Shown here piece after piece: positions 1-7,998 of a stretch of DNA of 29,436 nt (position 1 is the first letter of the stretch; every line of letters starts with the position of its first letter). The position numbers and the translations under genes were made by a program. Origin of the DNA: Devosiaceae bacterium (GTDB taxonomy: Bacteria; Pseudomonadota; Alphaproteobacteria; Rhizobiales; Devosiaceae); contig JAKISW010000036.1 of assembly GCA_021648375.1 (NCBI GenBank), positions 1 through 29,436 on the forward strand, in the 5' to 3' direction. The notes beneath the pieces were generated by a model that ran no database searches, was not told where the DNA came from, and saw only the letters and a program-made list of their open reading frames with translations.

Positions 1-1
1 A

Positions 2-272
2 CTAGGATCAGGACCTATTAGATTCGTATGATTCTGTTTGAAATAGAGTGTTCAGATAAGGTGAATGGTAGTGAAATCATGTCTATCACCTTATTGAACT
101 GCAATTTGCATTAGATGTATACTATATTTCAAACCCGAAAGGGCACCGCCTATTTTGTTCGGGAATGCGTTGCAAAAACTCAAAAATCACTAGATTTACT
201 TCCCTTTTGCGCCTATTCACGAACAAAATAGGCTGGCGCAGAATATATGAATTTAATAGGCCCTGACCCTAG
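2..272. mobile_element. MITE-like element with 25-bp terminal inverted repeats
   Basis: Bases 2-26 and 248-272 are inverted repeats of each other, matching at 21 of 25 positions, and both outer ends are CTAG. The interior holds no plausible gene. It does contain two further inverted repeats: ATAAGGTGA at 56-64 with TCACCTTAT at 86-94, and GCCTATTTTGTTCG at 148-161 with its perfect complement at 220-233. The second extends to about 19 bp with one mismatch. Short length, terminal inverted repeats, no coding capacity and strong foldback structure fit a miniature inverted-repeat element, inferred to be mobilised in trans. The left flank lies outside the window, so a target-site duplication cannot be checked. 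Confidence 0.55.
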
Positions 273-290
273 GGCCAGGACCTGTTAAAT
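252..290. repeat. imperfect palindrome centred on CTAG
   Basis: The right end of the MITE-like element is mirrored by a further copy of the same terminal sequence at about 269-293, so two end-like sequences meet head to head at CTAG (269-272). The arms pair over about 19 bp with a few mismatches. It could be a junction of two elements or a cruciform or hairpin upstream of secG. Confidence 0.5.
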
Positions 291-436
291 TTTTAAAAAA
301 CAACTATATCGTTTATTGCATCATTTTTTGCTAATTAAGCCAAAGTCAAAATTTAACAAAATGACGCTGGTATTTATTTCCAACAGGTTGTAGAACCGCG
401 CATCTTTTCCATTTCGATCAAGAGAATTCATTTGTC

Positions 437-838
437 ATGGCCAACGTACTGATTGTTGCATATTTGCTGATTGTTTTATCTTTAATCACCGTAATTCTGA
501 TTCAACGATCAGAAGGCGGCGGCCTTGGCATGGGCGGCGGCGGCGGCGGAAGCGGCCTTGTCAGCGCCCGCGGGTCGGCCAATGTATTAACGCGCACCAC
601 GGCAATTCTGGCAGCCTTGTTTATGGCCACAGCGATTGCCTTGTCGATCGTTGCCTCGGTTGATGGTGATGCAAATTCAATTCTGGACAATGCCGAAACT
701 ACCTTGCCTGGCGACGAAAACACTGTTTTAGATGCTTTGAACTCTATGCAGCCCGCCGCTGAGGACAATTCGCTCGCCATCCCCCAGATTGATAGCACAG
801 CTCCGGATGATGCGACCTCTCCGGCCAATAACAATTAG
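437..838 (+). CDS. secG: SecG, preprotein translocase subunit
   Basis: This is the small third subunit of the SecYEG inner-membrane channel, which aids SecA-driven protein export. The 133-residue product has two hydrophobic helices, at about residues 3-22 and 54-75. They are separated by the family loop containing QRSEGGGLG and a glycine-rich stretch. The C-terminal tail of about 55 residues is acidic, Ala/Asn/Asp-rich and of low complexity, as is common in alphaproteobacterial SecG. The ATG follows a weak AGAG ribosome-binding site. secG directly before pyrG is a common alphaproteobacterial order. A hairpin with a T-run follows at 864-892, so it probably ends its own transcript. Confidence 0.93.
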   Translation: MANVLIVAYLLIVLSLITVILIQRSEGGGLGMGGGGGGSGLVSARGSANVLTRTTAILAALFMATAIALSIVASVDGDANSILDNAETTLPGDENTVLDALNSMQPAAEDNSLAIPQIDSTAPDDATSPANNN

Positions 839-863
839 ATGGCGAAGTTAAAAAAATTTAGAC

Positions 864-892
864 AGGGGGGGGCATACGTCCCCTTCTTTTTT
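864..892 (+). terminator. Rho-independent terminator after secG
   Basis: A G-run (AGGGG) pairs with CCCCT across a CATACGT-containing loop and is followed by TTCTTTTTT. It sits 25 bases after the secG stop and before pyrG. Confidence 0.65.
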
Positions 893-970
893 GCCTGAAG
901 CAAAAATATTTTTCTGTAACAATAAAATTTACTACCCGAATCATTTGTTTGTTCATTAAGGTCATGGCCC

Positions 971-2599
971 ATGGCTCGTTATATTTTTATAACCGGGGGC
1001 GTGGTCTCCTCACTTGGCAAAGGTCTGGCTTCTGCCGCCCTTGGCGCTGTTTTGCAGGCGCGCGGATATAAGGTTCGCCTTAGAAAACTGGACCCATATC
1101 TCAATGTAGATCCCGGCACCATGTCGCCAACCCAGCATGGGGAGGTTTTTGTCACCGATGACGGGGCCGAGACCGATCTTGATCTGGGCCATTATGAGCG
1201 CTTTACCGGCCGCTCCGCCAACCAGCAGGACAATATCACCACCGGGCGCATCTATTCCGATATTATCACCAAAGAGCGCCGAGGTGATTATCTTGGGGCC
1301 ACGGTGCAGGTAATTCCCCACGTTACCGACGAGATTAAAAACTTTGTTCTGGCCAATAATGATGATTTTGATTTTGTATTGTGCGAAATCGGGGGCACGG
1401 TTGGCGATATTGAAGCCCTGCCGTTTTTTGAAGCCATTCGCCAGCTTGGCAATGATCTGCCCCGTGGCGATGTGGTTTATATTCACCTGACCCTGATGCC
1501 CTATATCCCAAGCGCCGGAGAGCTTAAAACCAAACCAACCCAGCACTCGGTGAAGGAATTGCGCTCCATTGGCATCCAGCCCGATATTTTGCTGGTGCGC
1601 TGTGATCGCCCAATTCCAAAGGCTGAAAAGCAAAAACTTTCCCGCTTTTGCAATGTTCGTGAAAGCGCCGTTATTCAGGGCCTTGATGTATCCTCGATTT
1701 ACGACGTGCCAATCGCTTACCACAAAGAAGGTCTTGATCTGGAGCTTCTAAAAGCTTTTGACATCAAGGACGCGCCCGACCCGGACCTCTCCCAATGGGA
1801 GGCGGTTTCCGACGGAATTCATAACGCTGAGGGCAAGGTTAATATCGCCATCGTGGGTAAATATACCGGATTAAAAGATGCCTATAAATCTTTGTCTGAG
1901 GCTCTAATCCATGGCGGTATCGCCAATCGCGTTCGGGTAAACATTCAATGGATTGATTCCGAAATATTTGAAAAGGACGATCCGGCGCCGTTTCTTGAAG
2001 GCGTGCATGGTATTTTGGTGCCGGGAGGTTTTGGTGAACGTGGCTCCAAAGGCAAGATTGCCGCCGCAAAATTTGCCCGTTTGCGCGGCGTGCCATATTT
2101 TGGAATTTGCTTTGGCATGCAGATGGCCTGTATCGAAGCGGCCCGCAATACCGCCGGCATAAAAAAAGCCGGATCAACCGAATTTGGCCAAACCAAAGAG
2201 CCGGTAGTTGGCCTGATGACCGACTGGATAAAAGGCAACGTCAAACAGGAACGTGATAAAAATACTGATCTTGGCGGCACTATGCGCCTTGGTGCCTATC
2301 CCGCTCAACTGGTACGCGGATCACGGGTTGCAGATATTTATGGCACCACAAAAATTTCTGAACGACATCGCCACCGCTACGAAGTAAACATGGCTTATCG
2401 CAAAGTTCTGGAGGCCAATGGCCTGTTGTTTTCCGGCACTTCGCCGGATGGAAAACTACCCGAGATTGTTGAGCGAACCGATCATCCATGGTTTATCGGC
2501 GTGCAGTTTCATCCCGAGTTGAAATCGCGACCGTTTGAACCTCACCCATTGTTCGCTTCATTTATTAAAGCCTCACTGAAGCAGGGACGTCTGGTTTAG
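971..2599 (+). CDS. pyrG: CTP synthase
   Basis: This cytosolic enzyme amidates UTP to CTP using ATP and glutamine-derived ammonia, the last step of de novo pyrimidine synthesis. The 542-residue product has the usual length. The N-terminal synthetase domain opens with the P-loop region ITGGVVSSLGKGLAS and contains the conserved GEVFVTDDGAETDLDLGHYE segment. The C-terminal class I glutaminase domain shows the nucleophile Cys380 in FGICFGMQ, and His514 and Glu516 in VQFHPE, completing the triad. The ATG at 971 is preceded by AAGG. An ATG 7 bases upstream is out of frame. In many rhizobia kdsA lies between pyrG and eno; here it is absent from this interval. Confidence 0.98.
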   Translation: MARYIFITGGVVSSLGKGLASAALGAVLQARGYKVRLRKLDPYLNVDPGTMSPTQHGEVFVTDDGAETDLDLGHYERFTGRSANQQDNITTGRIYSDIITKERRGDYLGATVQVIPHVTDEIKNFVLANNDDFDFVLCEIGGTVGDIEALPFFEAIRQLGNDLPRGDVVYIHLTLMPYIPSAGELKTKPTQHSVKELRSIGIQPDILLVRCDRPIPKAEKQKLSRFCNVRESAVIQGLDVSSIYDVPIAYHKEGLDLELLKAFDIKDAPDPDLSQWEAVSDGIHNAEGKVNIAIVGKYTGLKDAYKSLSEALIHGGIANRVRVNIQWIDSEIFEKDDPAPFLEGVHGILVPGGFGERGSKGKIAAAKFARLRGVPYFGICFGMQMACIEAARNTAGIKKAGSTEFGQTKEPVVGLMTDWIKGNVKQERDKNTDLGGTMRLGAYPAQLVRGSRVADIYGTTKISERHRHRYEVNMAYRKVLEANGLLFSGTSPDGKLPEIVERTDHPWFIGVQFHPELKSRPFEPHPLFASFIKASLKQGRLV

Positions 2600-2622
2600 G
2601 AAAAAACCTGAGGAAAGAAACT

Positions 2623-2802
2623 TTGAGTAATATCATCAATCTCAATCACGTCAAAAAAGGCCGCACCAAAGCAAAAAAACAACAACAGGCAAATGAAAAC
2701 CGCATAAAGTTCGGCCGGACCAAAAGCGAAAAAAACCTGATTAAAACCCGCCAAAAGATTGCTGAAAAATTGTTGGACAATCATCAAAAACCAAACGAAT
2801 AA
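2623..2802 (+). CDS. DUF4169-family small basic protein
   Basis: This 59-residue protein of unknown function starts at TTG. A strong GAGGAAAG ribosome-binding site lies 5-6 bases upstream, and the gene begins 23 bases after the pyrG stop. It starts SNIINLNHVKKGR, then is rich in Lys, Arg, Gln and Asn. It contains FGRTKSEK and ends in a LLDNHQKP-like tail. The N-terminal 'IxNLxxxRK' type start, the central FGRTKxEK motif and the terminal D-x-H segment are what I recall for DUF4169 proteins, found almost only in alphaproteobacteria. It is probably cotranscribed with pyrG. The family assignment is from memory of the motif, not from a search. Confidence 0.78.
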   Translation: MSNIINLNHVKKGRTKAKKQQQANENRIKFGRTKSEKNLIKTRQKIAEKLLDNHQKPNE

Positions 2803-2934
2803 TCTTTGTTCAAAGTTGCTTGCCCAGTGAAACAACCCGCATTTTTTACCCCGTGATCATAAATATCTTTTGCTCTGGCCGTTTCATTAGTATTGTCTGA
2901 TTTAAAATTTAAACAATTAAGCAGAGATTTAGGC

Positions 2935-3699
2935 ATGTACATTCACCCTCGCCACCAGGAAATTGTTGAAACCGCCAGACTTGTGGGTCGGGTAGGGGTG
3001 GATGAACTGGCGGCCCGTTTTGATGTCACCCCACAAACCATCCGCAAAGACCTCAATGAGCTTTGCCGCGCCCGCATCCTCTCCAGAGTTCACGGGGGAG
3101 CCATGTTTCCCTCCGGCACAGAGAATTTGGAATATGAGCAGCGCCGGCTGATTTCTGAGACTGAAAAACAGGCTATCGGGCGTGCCGCAGCGGAAATCAT
3201 TCCAGATAATGCTTCTCTTTTTATCAATATTGGAACCACAACAGAGGCCGTTAGCCACGCCCTACTAAAGCGTGACGGGTTATTGGTGATTACCAACAAT
3301 ATCAATGTCGCCAACCGCATGCGGGTGTATAAACAGTTTGAAATCATAATCACCGGCGGTGTTGTTAGAGCTTCTGACGGCGGCATTGTCGGGGAGGCAG
3401 CCGTTGATTTTATCCGCCAGTTTTCCGTTGATTATGCAATTATCGGGGTATCAGCCATTGATCAGAGTGGCGCACTATTTGACTATGATTTTCGCGAAGT
3501 AAAAGTGGCTCAAGCAATAATTGAAAACGCCCGCCATGTGATTCTTGTTGCCGACAGCACCAAAACCGAACGTACGGCCCCGGTCAGGATTGGCCACCTG
3601 TCTCAAGTCGATAGTTTTGTAACTGATGTTTGCAAAAGCGAAAAAATCCGCTCCATTTGCGCCAAAAACAATGTTGAACTTGTGCAGGCCTCCCAGTAA
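2935..3699 (+). CDS. glpR: DeoR/GlpR-family transcriptional repressor
   Basis: This is a sugar-phosphate-responsive DNA-binding repressor, most like GlpR of glycerol-3-phosphate metabolism. The N-terminal winged helix-turn-helix at about residues 6-60 carries the DeoR signature VDELAARFDVTPQTIRKDLNEL followed by RVHGGA. The C-terminal DeoRC effector domain has INIGTTTEAVSHAL, the NNINVAN segment, GGIVGEAA and a lysine-containing VADSTK end, all closely matching the E. coli GlpR pattern. I start at ATG 2935 (254 aa), because that gives the family N-terminus YIHPRHQEIV. The frame is open upstream to a TTG at 2893 without a clear ribosome-binding site. No glp catabolic genes are in the window, so the target regulon is inferred. 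Confidence 0.82.
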   Translation: MYIHPRHQEIVETARLVGRVGVDELAARFDVTPQTIRKDLNELCRARILSRVHGGAMFPSGTENLEYEQRRLISETEKQAIGRAAAEIIPDNASLFINIGTTTEAVSHALLKRDGLLVITNNINVANRMRVYKQFEIIITGGVVRASDGGIVGEAAVDFIRQFSVDYAIIGVSAIDQSGALFDYDFREVKVAQAIIENARHVILVADSTKTERTAPVRIGHLSQVDSFVTDVCKSEKIRSICAKNNVELVQASQ

Positions 3700-3888
3700 A
3701 ACTGCTAATATCAATCTGCGGATATACTCACAGAATTGTTAGTGCAGATTTGCTGCAAAGCCATCAAAAAGGCCATTTTTAATATTGAATTCGCAATCGT
3801 GAACCCTACATCTTCCCCATAAAATATTTGCAGCTTTGAAAACTATATGCGTGAAATTTTTCTCGTCAACAAAATGGAAACCTGACAC

Positions 3889-4515
3889 ATGAGCATACAT
3901 ATTGGCTCCACTGCCCCTGATTTTAGCGTTGAAACAACAACGGGTCCTATTAGTTTTCACGATTGGATCGGTGATTCATGGGTGTTTTTCTTTTCGCACC
4001 CGGCTGATTTTACCCCTGTTTGCACTACGGAAATGGGCAGAACCTCCCAGTTGTCAGAGGAGTTTGCAGCTCGGAATGTTAAACCAATAGGTCTTTCAAC
4101 CGATACAGTTGAAGAGCATTTGAGTTGGATTAAAGACGTAAATGACACCCAGAATACTGAATTGAAATTTCCTATTATCGCCGACAAAGACCTTAAAGTA
4201 GCAAAACTCTATGACATGATCCATGGGGATGAAAGCGCGACCCAGGCCGTGCGGTCGGTGTTTATTATTGATCCGAACAAGAAAATCCGCCTGACTTTAA
4301 CTTACCCGATGAATGTCGGGCGCAATTTTGATGAAATATTGCGGGTTATCGACGCTTTGCAACTTGCTGACGCCCATACTGTTGCAACGCCAGCTGATTG
4401 GAGACCGGGAGACAGAGTAATTATTCCTCCAACCGTCAGTGATGAGGATGCCAGGAAAAACTACTCCAATGGTTTCGAAACTATTCGCCCTTATCTGCGC
4501 ACAACTTCGGTTTAG
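3889..4515 (+). CDS. 1-Cys peroxiredoxin (Prx6 type)
   Basis: This cytosolic thiol peroxidase reduces hydrogen and alkyl peroxides. The product is 208 residues. The peroxidatic Cys45 lies in HPADFTPVCTTE, the Prx6-class active-site loop. There is no second cysteine in the protein, so it is a 1-Cys enzyme that needs an external reductant. The Prx6-type C-terminal domain is present, with PADWRPGDRVIIPP and the terminal NGFETIRPYLR. The ATG has GGAAAC about 10 bases upstream. It stands alone between glpR and eno with a 189-base leader in which I see no clear regulator site. Confidence 0.93.
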   Translation: MSIHIGSTAPDFSVETTTGPISFHDWIGDSWVFFFSHPADFTPVCTTEMGRTSQLSEEFAARNVKPIGLSTDTVEEHLSWIKDVNDTQNTELKFPIIADKDLKVAKLYDMIHGDESATQAVRSVFIIDPNKKIRLTLTYPMNVGRNFDEILRVIDALQLADAHTVATPADWRPGDRVIIPPTVSDEDARKNYSNGFETIRPYLRTTSV

Positions 4516-4551
4516 CGGTCTTTGGCTCAGGTCGTTTTGATGTTTTAAAAA

Positions 4552-4603
4552 TATGGAGGCGGGGCCAGCTAGGCTCAGAACCCTAAACCTGGTTTGCCTC
4601 CAT
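4552..4603 (+). repeat. inverted repeat (hairpin) between prx and eno
   Basis: TATGGAGGC at 4552-4560 is perfectly complementary to GCCTCCATA at 4595-4603. The loop of 34 bases itself holds AAACC/GGTTT. No T-run follows, so it is not a canonical terminator. It could be a transcript-end or leader structure for eno. Confidence 0.45.
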
Positions 4604-4742
4604 AGGATTTTCTCGACAGAATAATGCATCAATGAACGCTTCACCGCTTTCATTTTTTATCCGTTGGGCGTATCTAGGGTCAATATCCAAACCCATGCAA
4701 TTATTAGCATCAACACCAAGTCACAAAAATAAGGTTTTTCCC

Positions 4743-6017
4743 ATGTCTGCAATAATCGACGTTGCCGCCCGCCAGATCTATGACAGTCGGGGCAATCCCA
4801 CAATCGAAGTGGATGTGGTGCTCGATGACGGCAGCTTTGGCCGGGCAGCTGTGCCCTCCGGTGCTTCTACAGGTGCCCATGAAGCTGTGGAGCTTCGTGA
4901 TGGCGGGGATAAATATAAAGGCAAAGGCGTCACCAAAGCAGTAGAAAACGTCAACATCGAAATCGCTGAAGAAATTCACGAAATGGACGCGCTCGACCAG
5001 ATCGGCCTTGATCAGGCATTACGTGATCTCGATGGTACACCAAATAAAAGCCGTCTGGGCGCCAATGCAATTCTTGGAGTATCTCTGGCGGTGGCCCGTG
5101 CAGCGGCAGAAAGCTCTGAATTGCCCCTGTTTCGCTATCTGGGCGGACCCAACGCCCATATTATGCCGGTTCCGATGATGAACATCATCAACGGTGGCGA
5201 GCATGCGGACAATTCCATTGATATTCAGGAATTTATGATTATGCCCATCGGGGCAAAAAATCTTGCCGATGCCGTGCGGGTGGGCAGTGAGATTTTCCAT
5301 ACACTTAAAAAAGCCCTAAGTGATGAGGGGCACAATACCAATGTTGGGGACGAGGGCGGTTTTGCCCCCAATCTTGGCTCTGCCGATGAGGCACTTGGTT
5401 TCATTATGAAGTCCATTGAAGAAGCCGGTTATACTCCGGGCGAAGATGTGGCGCTGGCTCTGGATTGCGCCGCTTCCGAATATTATAAGGGCGGCAAATA
5501 TGAGATGGTTGGGGAGGGCAAAAGCCTGACCGCCGATCAGCATGTGGCCTATCTGGCTGACTTGGCGGCCCGCTATCCCATTATTTCCATAGAAGATGGC
5601 ATGGCCGAGGATGACTGGGACGGCTGGAAAGCCCATACAGTTGAATCAGGCGATAAAATCCAGCTGGTGGGCGATGATTTGTTTGTCACCAATACCGAGC
5701 GCCTGAAATCTGGCATAAAAATGGGAGTCGCCAACTCCATACTAGTAAAAGTCAATCAGATTGGCACGTTGAGCGAAACTCTTGAAGCAGTAGATACGGC
5801 CCATCGCGCCGCCTATACATCGGTGATGTCCCATCGATCCGGGGAAACGGAAGATTCAACCATTGCCGATCTGGCAGTGGCGCTAAATTGCGGACAGATA
5901 AAAACCGGCTCGCTCTCACGCTCAGAACGCTTGGCTAAATATAACCAGCTTATCAGGATTGAAGAGCAGCTTGGCACCAGCGCGACCTATGCCGGCAGGG
6001 ATGTAGTAAAAAGTTAA
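4743..6017 (+). CDS. eno: Enolase (phosphopyruvate hydratase)
   Basis: This glycolytic enzyme interconverts 2-phosphoglycerate and phosphoenolpyruvate, and also contributes to the RNA degradosome in many bacteria. The 424-residue product matches the rhizobial length. It starts SAIIDVAARQIYDSRGNPT and has the VPSGASTG loop, the FMIMPIGA region, NVGDEGGFAPNL, the Mg ligand region ALDCAASEYY, the C-terminal signature ILVKVNQIGTLSET, and SHRSGETED. The frame is open 37 codons further upstream, but ATG 4743 has an AAGG site and gives the conserved N-terminus. A strong bidirectional terminator follows. Confidence 0.98.
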   Translation: MSAIIDVAARQIYDSRGNPTIEVDVVLDDGSFGRAAVPSGASTGAHEAVELRDGGDKYKGKGVTKAVENVNIEIAEEIHEMDALDQIGLDQALRDLDGTPNKSRLGANAILGVSLAVARAAAESSELPLFRYLGGPNAHIMPVPMMNIINGGEHADNSIDIQEFMIMPIGAKNLADAVRVGSEIFHTLKKALSDEGHNTNVGDEGGFAPNLGSADEALGFIMKSIEEAGYTPGEDVALALDCAASEYYKGGKYEMVGEGKSLTADQHVAYLADLAARYPIISIEDGMAEDDWDGWKAHTVESGDKIQLVGDDLFVTNTERLKSGIKMGVANSILVKVNQIGTLSETLEAVDTAHRAAYTSVMSHRSGETEDSTIADLAVALNCGQIKTGSLSRSERLAKYNQLIRIEEQLGTSATYAGRDVVKS

Positions 6018-6048
6018 ATTCTATAGATTTTGCTGAATATTAAATTTG

Positions 6049-6081
6049 AAAAAGGGACCTTTAGCGAGGTCCCTTTTTCTT
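6049..6081. terminator. Bidirectional Rho-independent terminator, eno/doxX
   Basis: The perfect 12-bp stem AAAAAGGGACCT / AGGTCCCTTTTT has a 6-base loop. The A-run on one side and T-run on the other let it act in both directions. It sits between eno (plus) and the convergent doxX-like gene (minus). Confidence 0.9.
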
Positions 6082-6098
6082 TACCGAGTTAAAACTGT

Positions 6099-6521
6099 TT
6101 AGCGTGATTGATGCGGCAATTTTTTCCAGCGCCCCCACAAAACGAACAGCGACATGGCCAGCAAAATCAGATTAATGGCCAAAAATTGCGCCGTTTCTCC
6201 ATAATTGGCATGAATAAAAATTGCCGTTACCTGAACAAGAGAAAAACATATAGCGGTCAAGGGAACCAGCCATGTCATAACCTTCATCAACGCAGGCAGA
6301 ATTATCCCCACAGCACCGGCGATCTCCAAAACGCCAACTGTTCTTACAAACCACTCCGGCACATCAGCCGCATAGGCCATTTCCAGAGCTAAATCTGAAA
6401 TCGGGCTGACAATCTTCATCATACCGGCAATCGCATAACCTATCGCCAAAAATATCTGCACTGCCCAAAGAGCAATACTTAGCCAGTTGCGCCCGCTTTT
6501 TTCCCGTGTCATTTCACTCAT
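6099..6521 (-). CDS. DoxX-family membrane protein
   Basis: This 140-residue protein has four predicted membrane helices, roughly at residues 14-34, 52-72, 78-98 and 105-125. The pattern WAVQIFLAIGYAIAGMMKI followed by GVLEIAGAVGIILP is typical of DoxX-like proteins. The physiological role of the family is poorly defined; members are linked to redox or sulfur chemistry and to membrane-protein complexes. I start at ATG 6521 because GGGGGAC lies just upstream on the minus strand. The longer frame to 6578 adds 19 residues without an obvious site. It is a single gene, convergent with eno. Confidence 0.8.
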   Translation of the reverse strand: MSEMTREKSGRNWLSIALWAVQIFLAIGYAIAGMMKIVSPISDLALEMAYAADVPEWFVRTVGVLEIAGAVGIILPALMKVMTWLVPLTAICFSLVQVTAIFIHANYGETAQFLAINLILLAMSLFVLWGRWKKLPHQSR

Positions 6522-6888
6522 AAGTAGTCCCCCCGTAAAGTTGATTGAAACAATTCTTGGGGTTCTTACCCAAGGCAAAACCTGAATTTTTAAGCAAAAT
6601 TTACAATAATCTTTGCAAACAAATGTTAATCGGGCTCTTATTTCAGGTATATATCAAACAATGTACGAGCTATTCGAAACTGCTATATATATTGTTGCAT
6701 GCAGGTGGACAAAATGACGCAATATATACTTTGTTTAATTTACCCGGTTCTGAAAGCGTTTTGCCCGTTTGCAATCGGACCAAAAGGAAAATACCAAAAT
6801 TCAGACCGGAATGATTTTGCACCTTGTTGCCTTTCTAAAGATATGGCACTCAACAGAGATGACAGTTTTCTCCAGCCGGGTTTTCTAA
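6522..6888. other. intergenic region between divergent doxX-like and serine-hydrolase genes
   Basis: This 367-base AT-rich stretch separates two divergent genes. It contains several TATATAT runs (for example near 6650 and 6683-6693) that could belong to promoters, but I cannot define a convincing -35/-10 pair. The short reading frames in it lack family features and ribosome-binding sites, so I call no gene here. Confidence 0.5.
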
Positions 6889-7980
6889 ATGAGCATTCAA
6901 TTTTTTTCCTCATCCATCAATGATGACTACTTAAAAAAGCTGTCCCGCAAAGCAATTCGAAATTTTGGCCTTCCCGCTGTTGCAGTTGCAACGATGAATT
7001 CAAGGGAAATTCAAGCGGCGCACCTTTTGGGCAACAGGGTTTTTCAGGAAGATGAACCAGCCACCATAAATGATTTTTTTCATATTGGTTCATGCTCCAA
7101 ATCATTGCTGGCAATGATTGCGGGCAGGTTGGTTGATGAGGGTAAACTGCAATGGGAGACCCGGTTTTTTGACCTGTTTCCTGAATTAAAAAACCAATCC
7201 AGAAATGAATATTATGATATAAGCCTTGAGGATCTTTTTTTGTGTGAAGCGGGAATTTTGGCATTTACCTCCCACGAAGAAGAACTGCCTGAGTTGGATG
7301 ACAATTCCGCCTCCAGAACCAGTCAATTCGTGGAGTTTTTGCTAAAACAACCTCCGGCAAAACCACGAAAAAACAATGGTAAATTTGATCATCTTTATTC
7401 CAACGCCGGCTATACAATTATTTCGCAAATGCTGGAAAAAACCACCGGCAAATCCTATCTTCAAATGATTGCGGAACTGGCTAAAAAACTGGGCATAAAA
7501 ATCCACCATGGCTGGCCCAACAGTTTGGGGGCTGATCAGCCCTGGGGTCACATGATAGCCAACAATAAAACCGTAAAACTTGGACCGGATCACGAATATA
7601 AATTGCCGGACCTGATTGCTCCGGCCGGTGACCTGGCCATGACACCTCCTGATTTTAGCGAATATATCCGCCAAAATTTAGCTGGACTAACCGGGCAGGA
7701 TGGATATCTAAAACCCAAAACATTTCAAAAAATTCACTTTGGTTATCAGGGATTTTCCCTTGGCGTTGCCAATGGAACATTGCACAGAGTAAATCTGTCA
7801 GTCATTAACGGCTCAGCCGGAACATTTTTTTGTCAGGCAATAATCGTTCCCAAATCTGATTTTGCGCTGACCATTATGAGCAATGCGGGAACAGGTGCTG
7901 CACAAATGCCAGCAATTGAATGGGTGACCGAAAAAATCATGGCTCGCAAATTTAACTGGTGGTGGAAAGCATTGACTTGA
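6889..7980 (+). CDS. Serine hydrolase, class C beta-lactamase-like family
   Basis: This 363-residue member of the beta-lactamase/penicillin-binding-protein superfamily may be an esterase, peptidase or beta-lactamase-like hydrolase. The nucleophile motif S-x-x-K is Ser68-Cys-Ser-Lys71 in FHIGSCSKS. The second motif Y-x-N is Tyr170-Ser-Asn172 in LYSNAGY. The third motif, usually HxG or KTG, appears as NGSAGTF near residue 305, so the first position is Asn instead of His or Lys. There is no N-terminal signal peptide, which suggests a cytoplasmic protein and argues against a classical periplasmic beta-lactamase. The next gene starts 18 bases after its stop, so the two are probably an operon. Confidence 0.82.
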   Translation: MSIQFFSSSINDDYLKKLSRKAIRNFGLPAVAVATMNSREIQAAHLLGNRVFQEDEPATINDFFHIGSCSKSLLAMIAGRLVDEGKLQWETRFFDLFPELKNQSRNEYYDISLEDLFLCEAGILAFTSHEEELPELDDNSASRTSQFVEFLLKQPPAKPRKNNGKFDHLYSNAGYTIISQMLEKTTGKSYLQMIAELAKKLGIKIHHGWPNSLGADQPWGHMIANNKTVKLGPDHEYKLPDLIAPAGDLAMTPPDFSEYIRQNLAGLTGQDGYLKPKTFQKIHFGYQGFSLGVANGTLHRVNLSVINGSAGTFFCQAIIVPKSDFALTIMSNAGTGAAQMPAIEWVTEKIMARKFNWWWKALT

Positions 7981-7998
7981 GGAAAACAGGAGTGATTG

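Noticed and set aside
502..834. 110-aa minus-strand frame opposite secG, with a proline run
   Set aside because: It mirrors the glycine-rich codons of secG; the sense product is a clear SecG.
1010..1723. 237-aa minus-strand frame opposite pyrG
   Set aside because: It is an antisense shadow of a confidently identified enzyme, with no motif of its own.
3941..3956. GGGTCCTATTAG resembling the MITE terminal sequence
   Set aside because: It lies inside the conserved peroxiredoxin coding sequence and shares only a short core, so chance is enough.
6545..6814. 89-aa plus-strand frame in the doxX/serine-hydrolase gap
   Set aside because: There is no ribosome-binding site, no recognisable family, and it overlaps the leader of the doxX-like gene.
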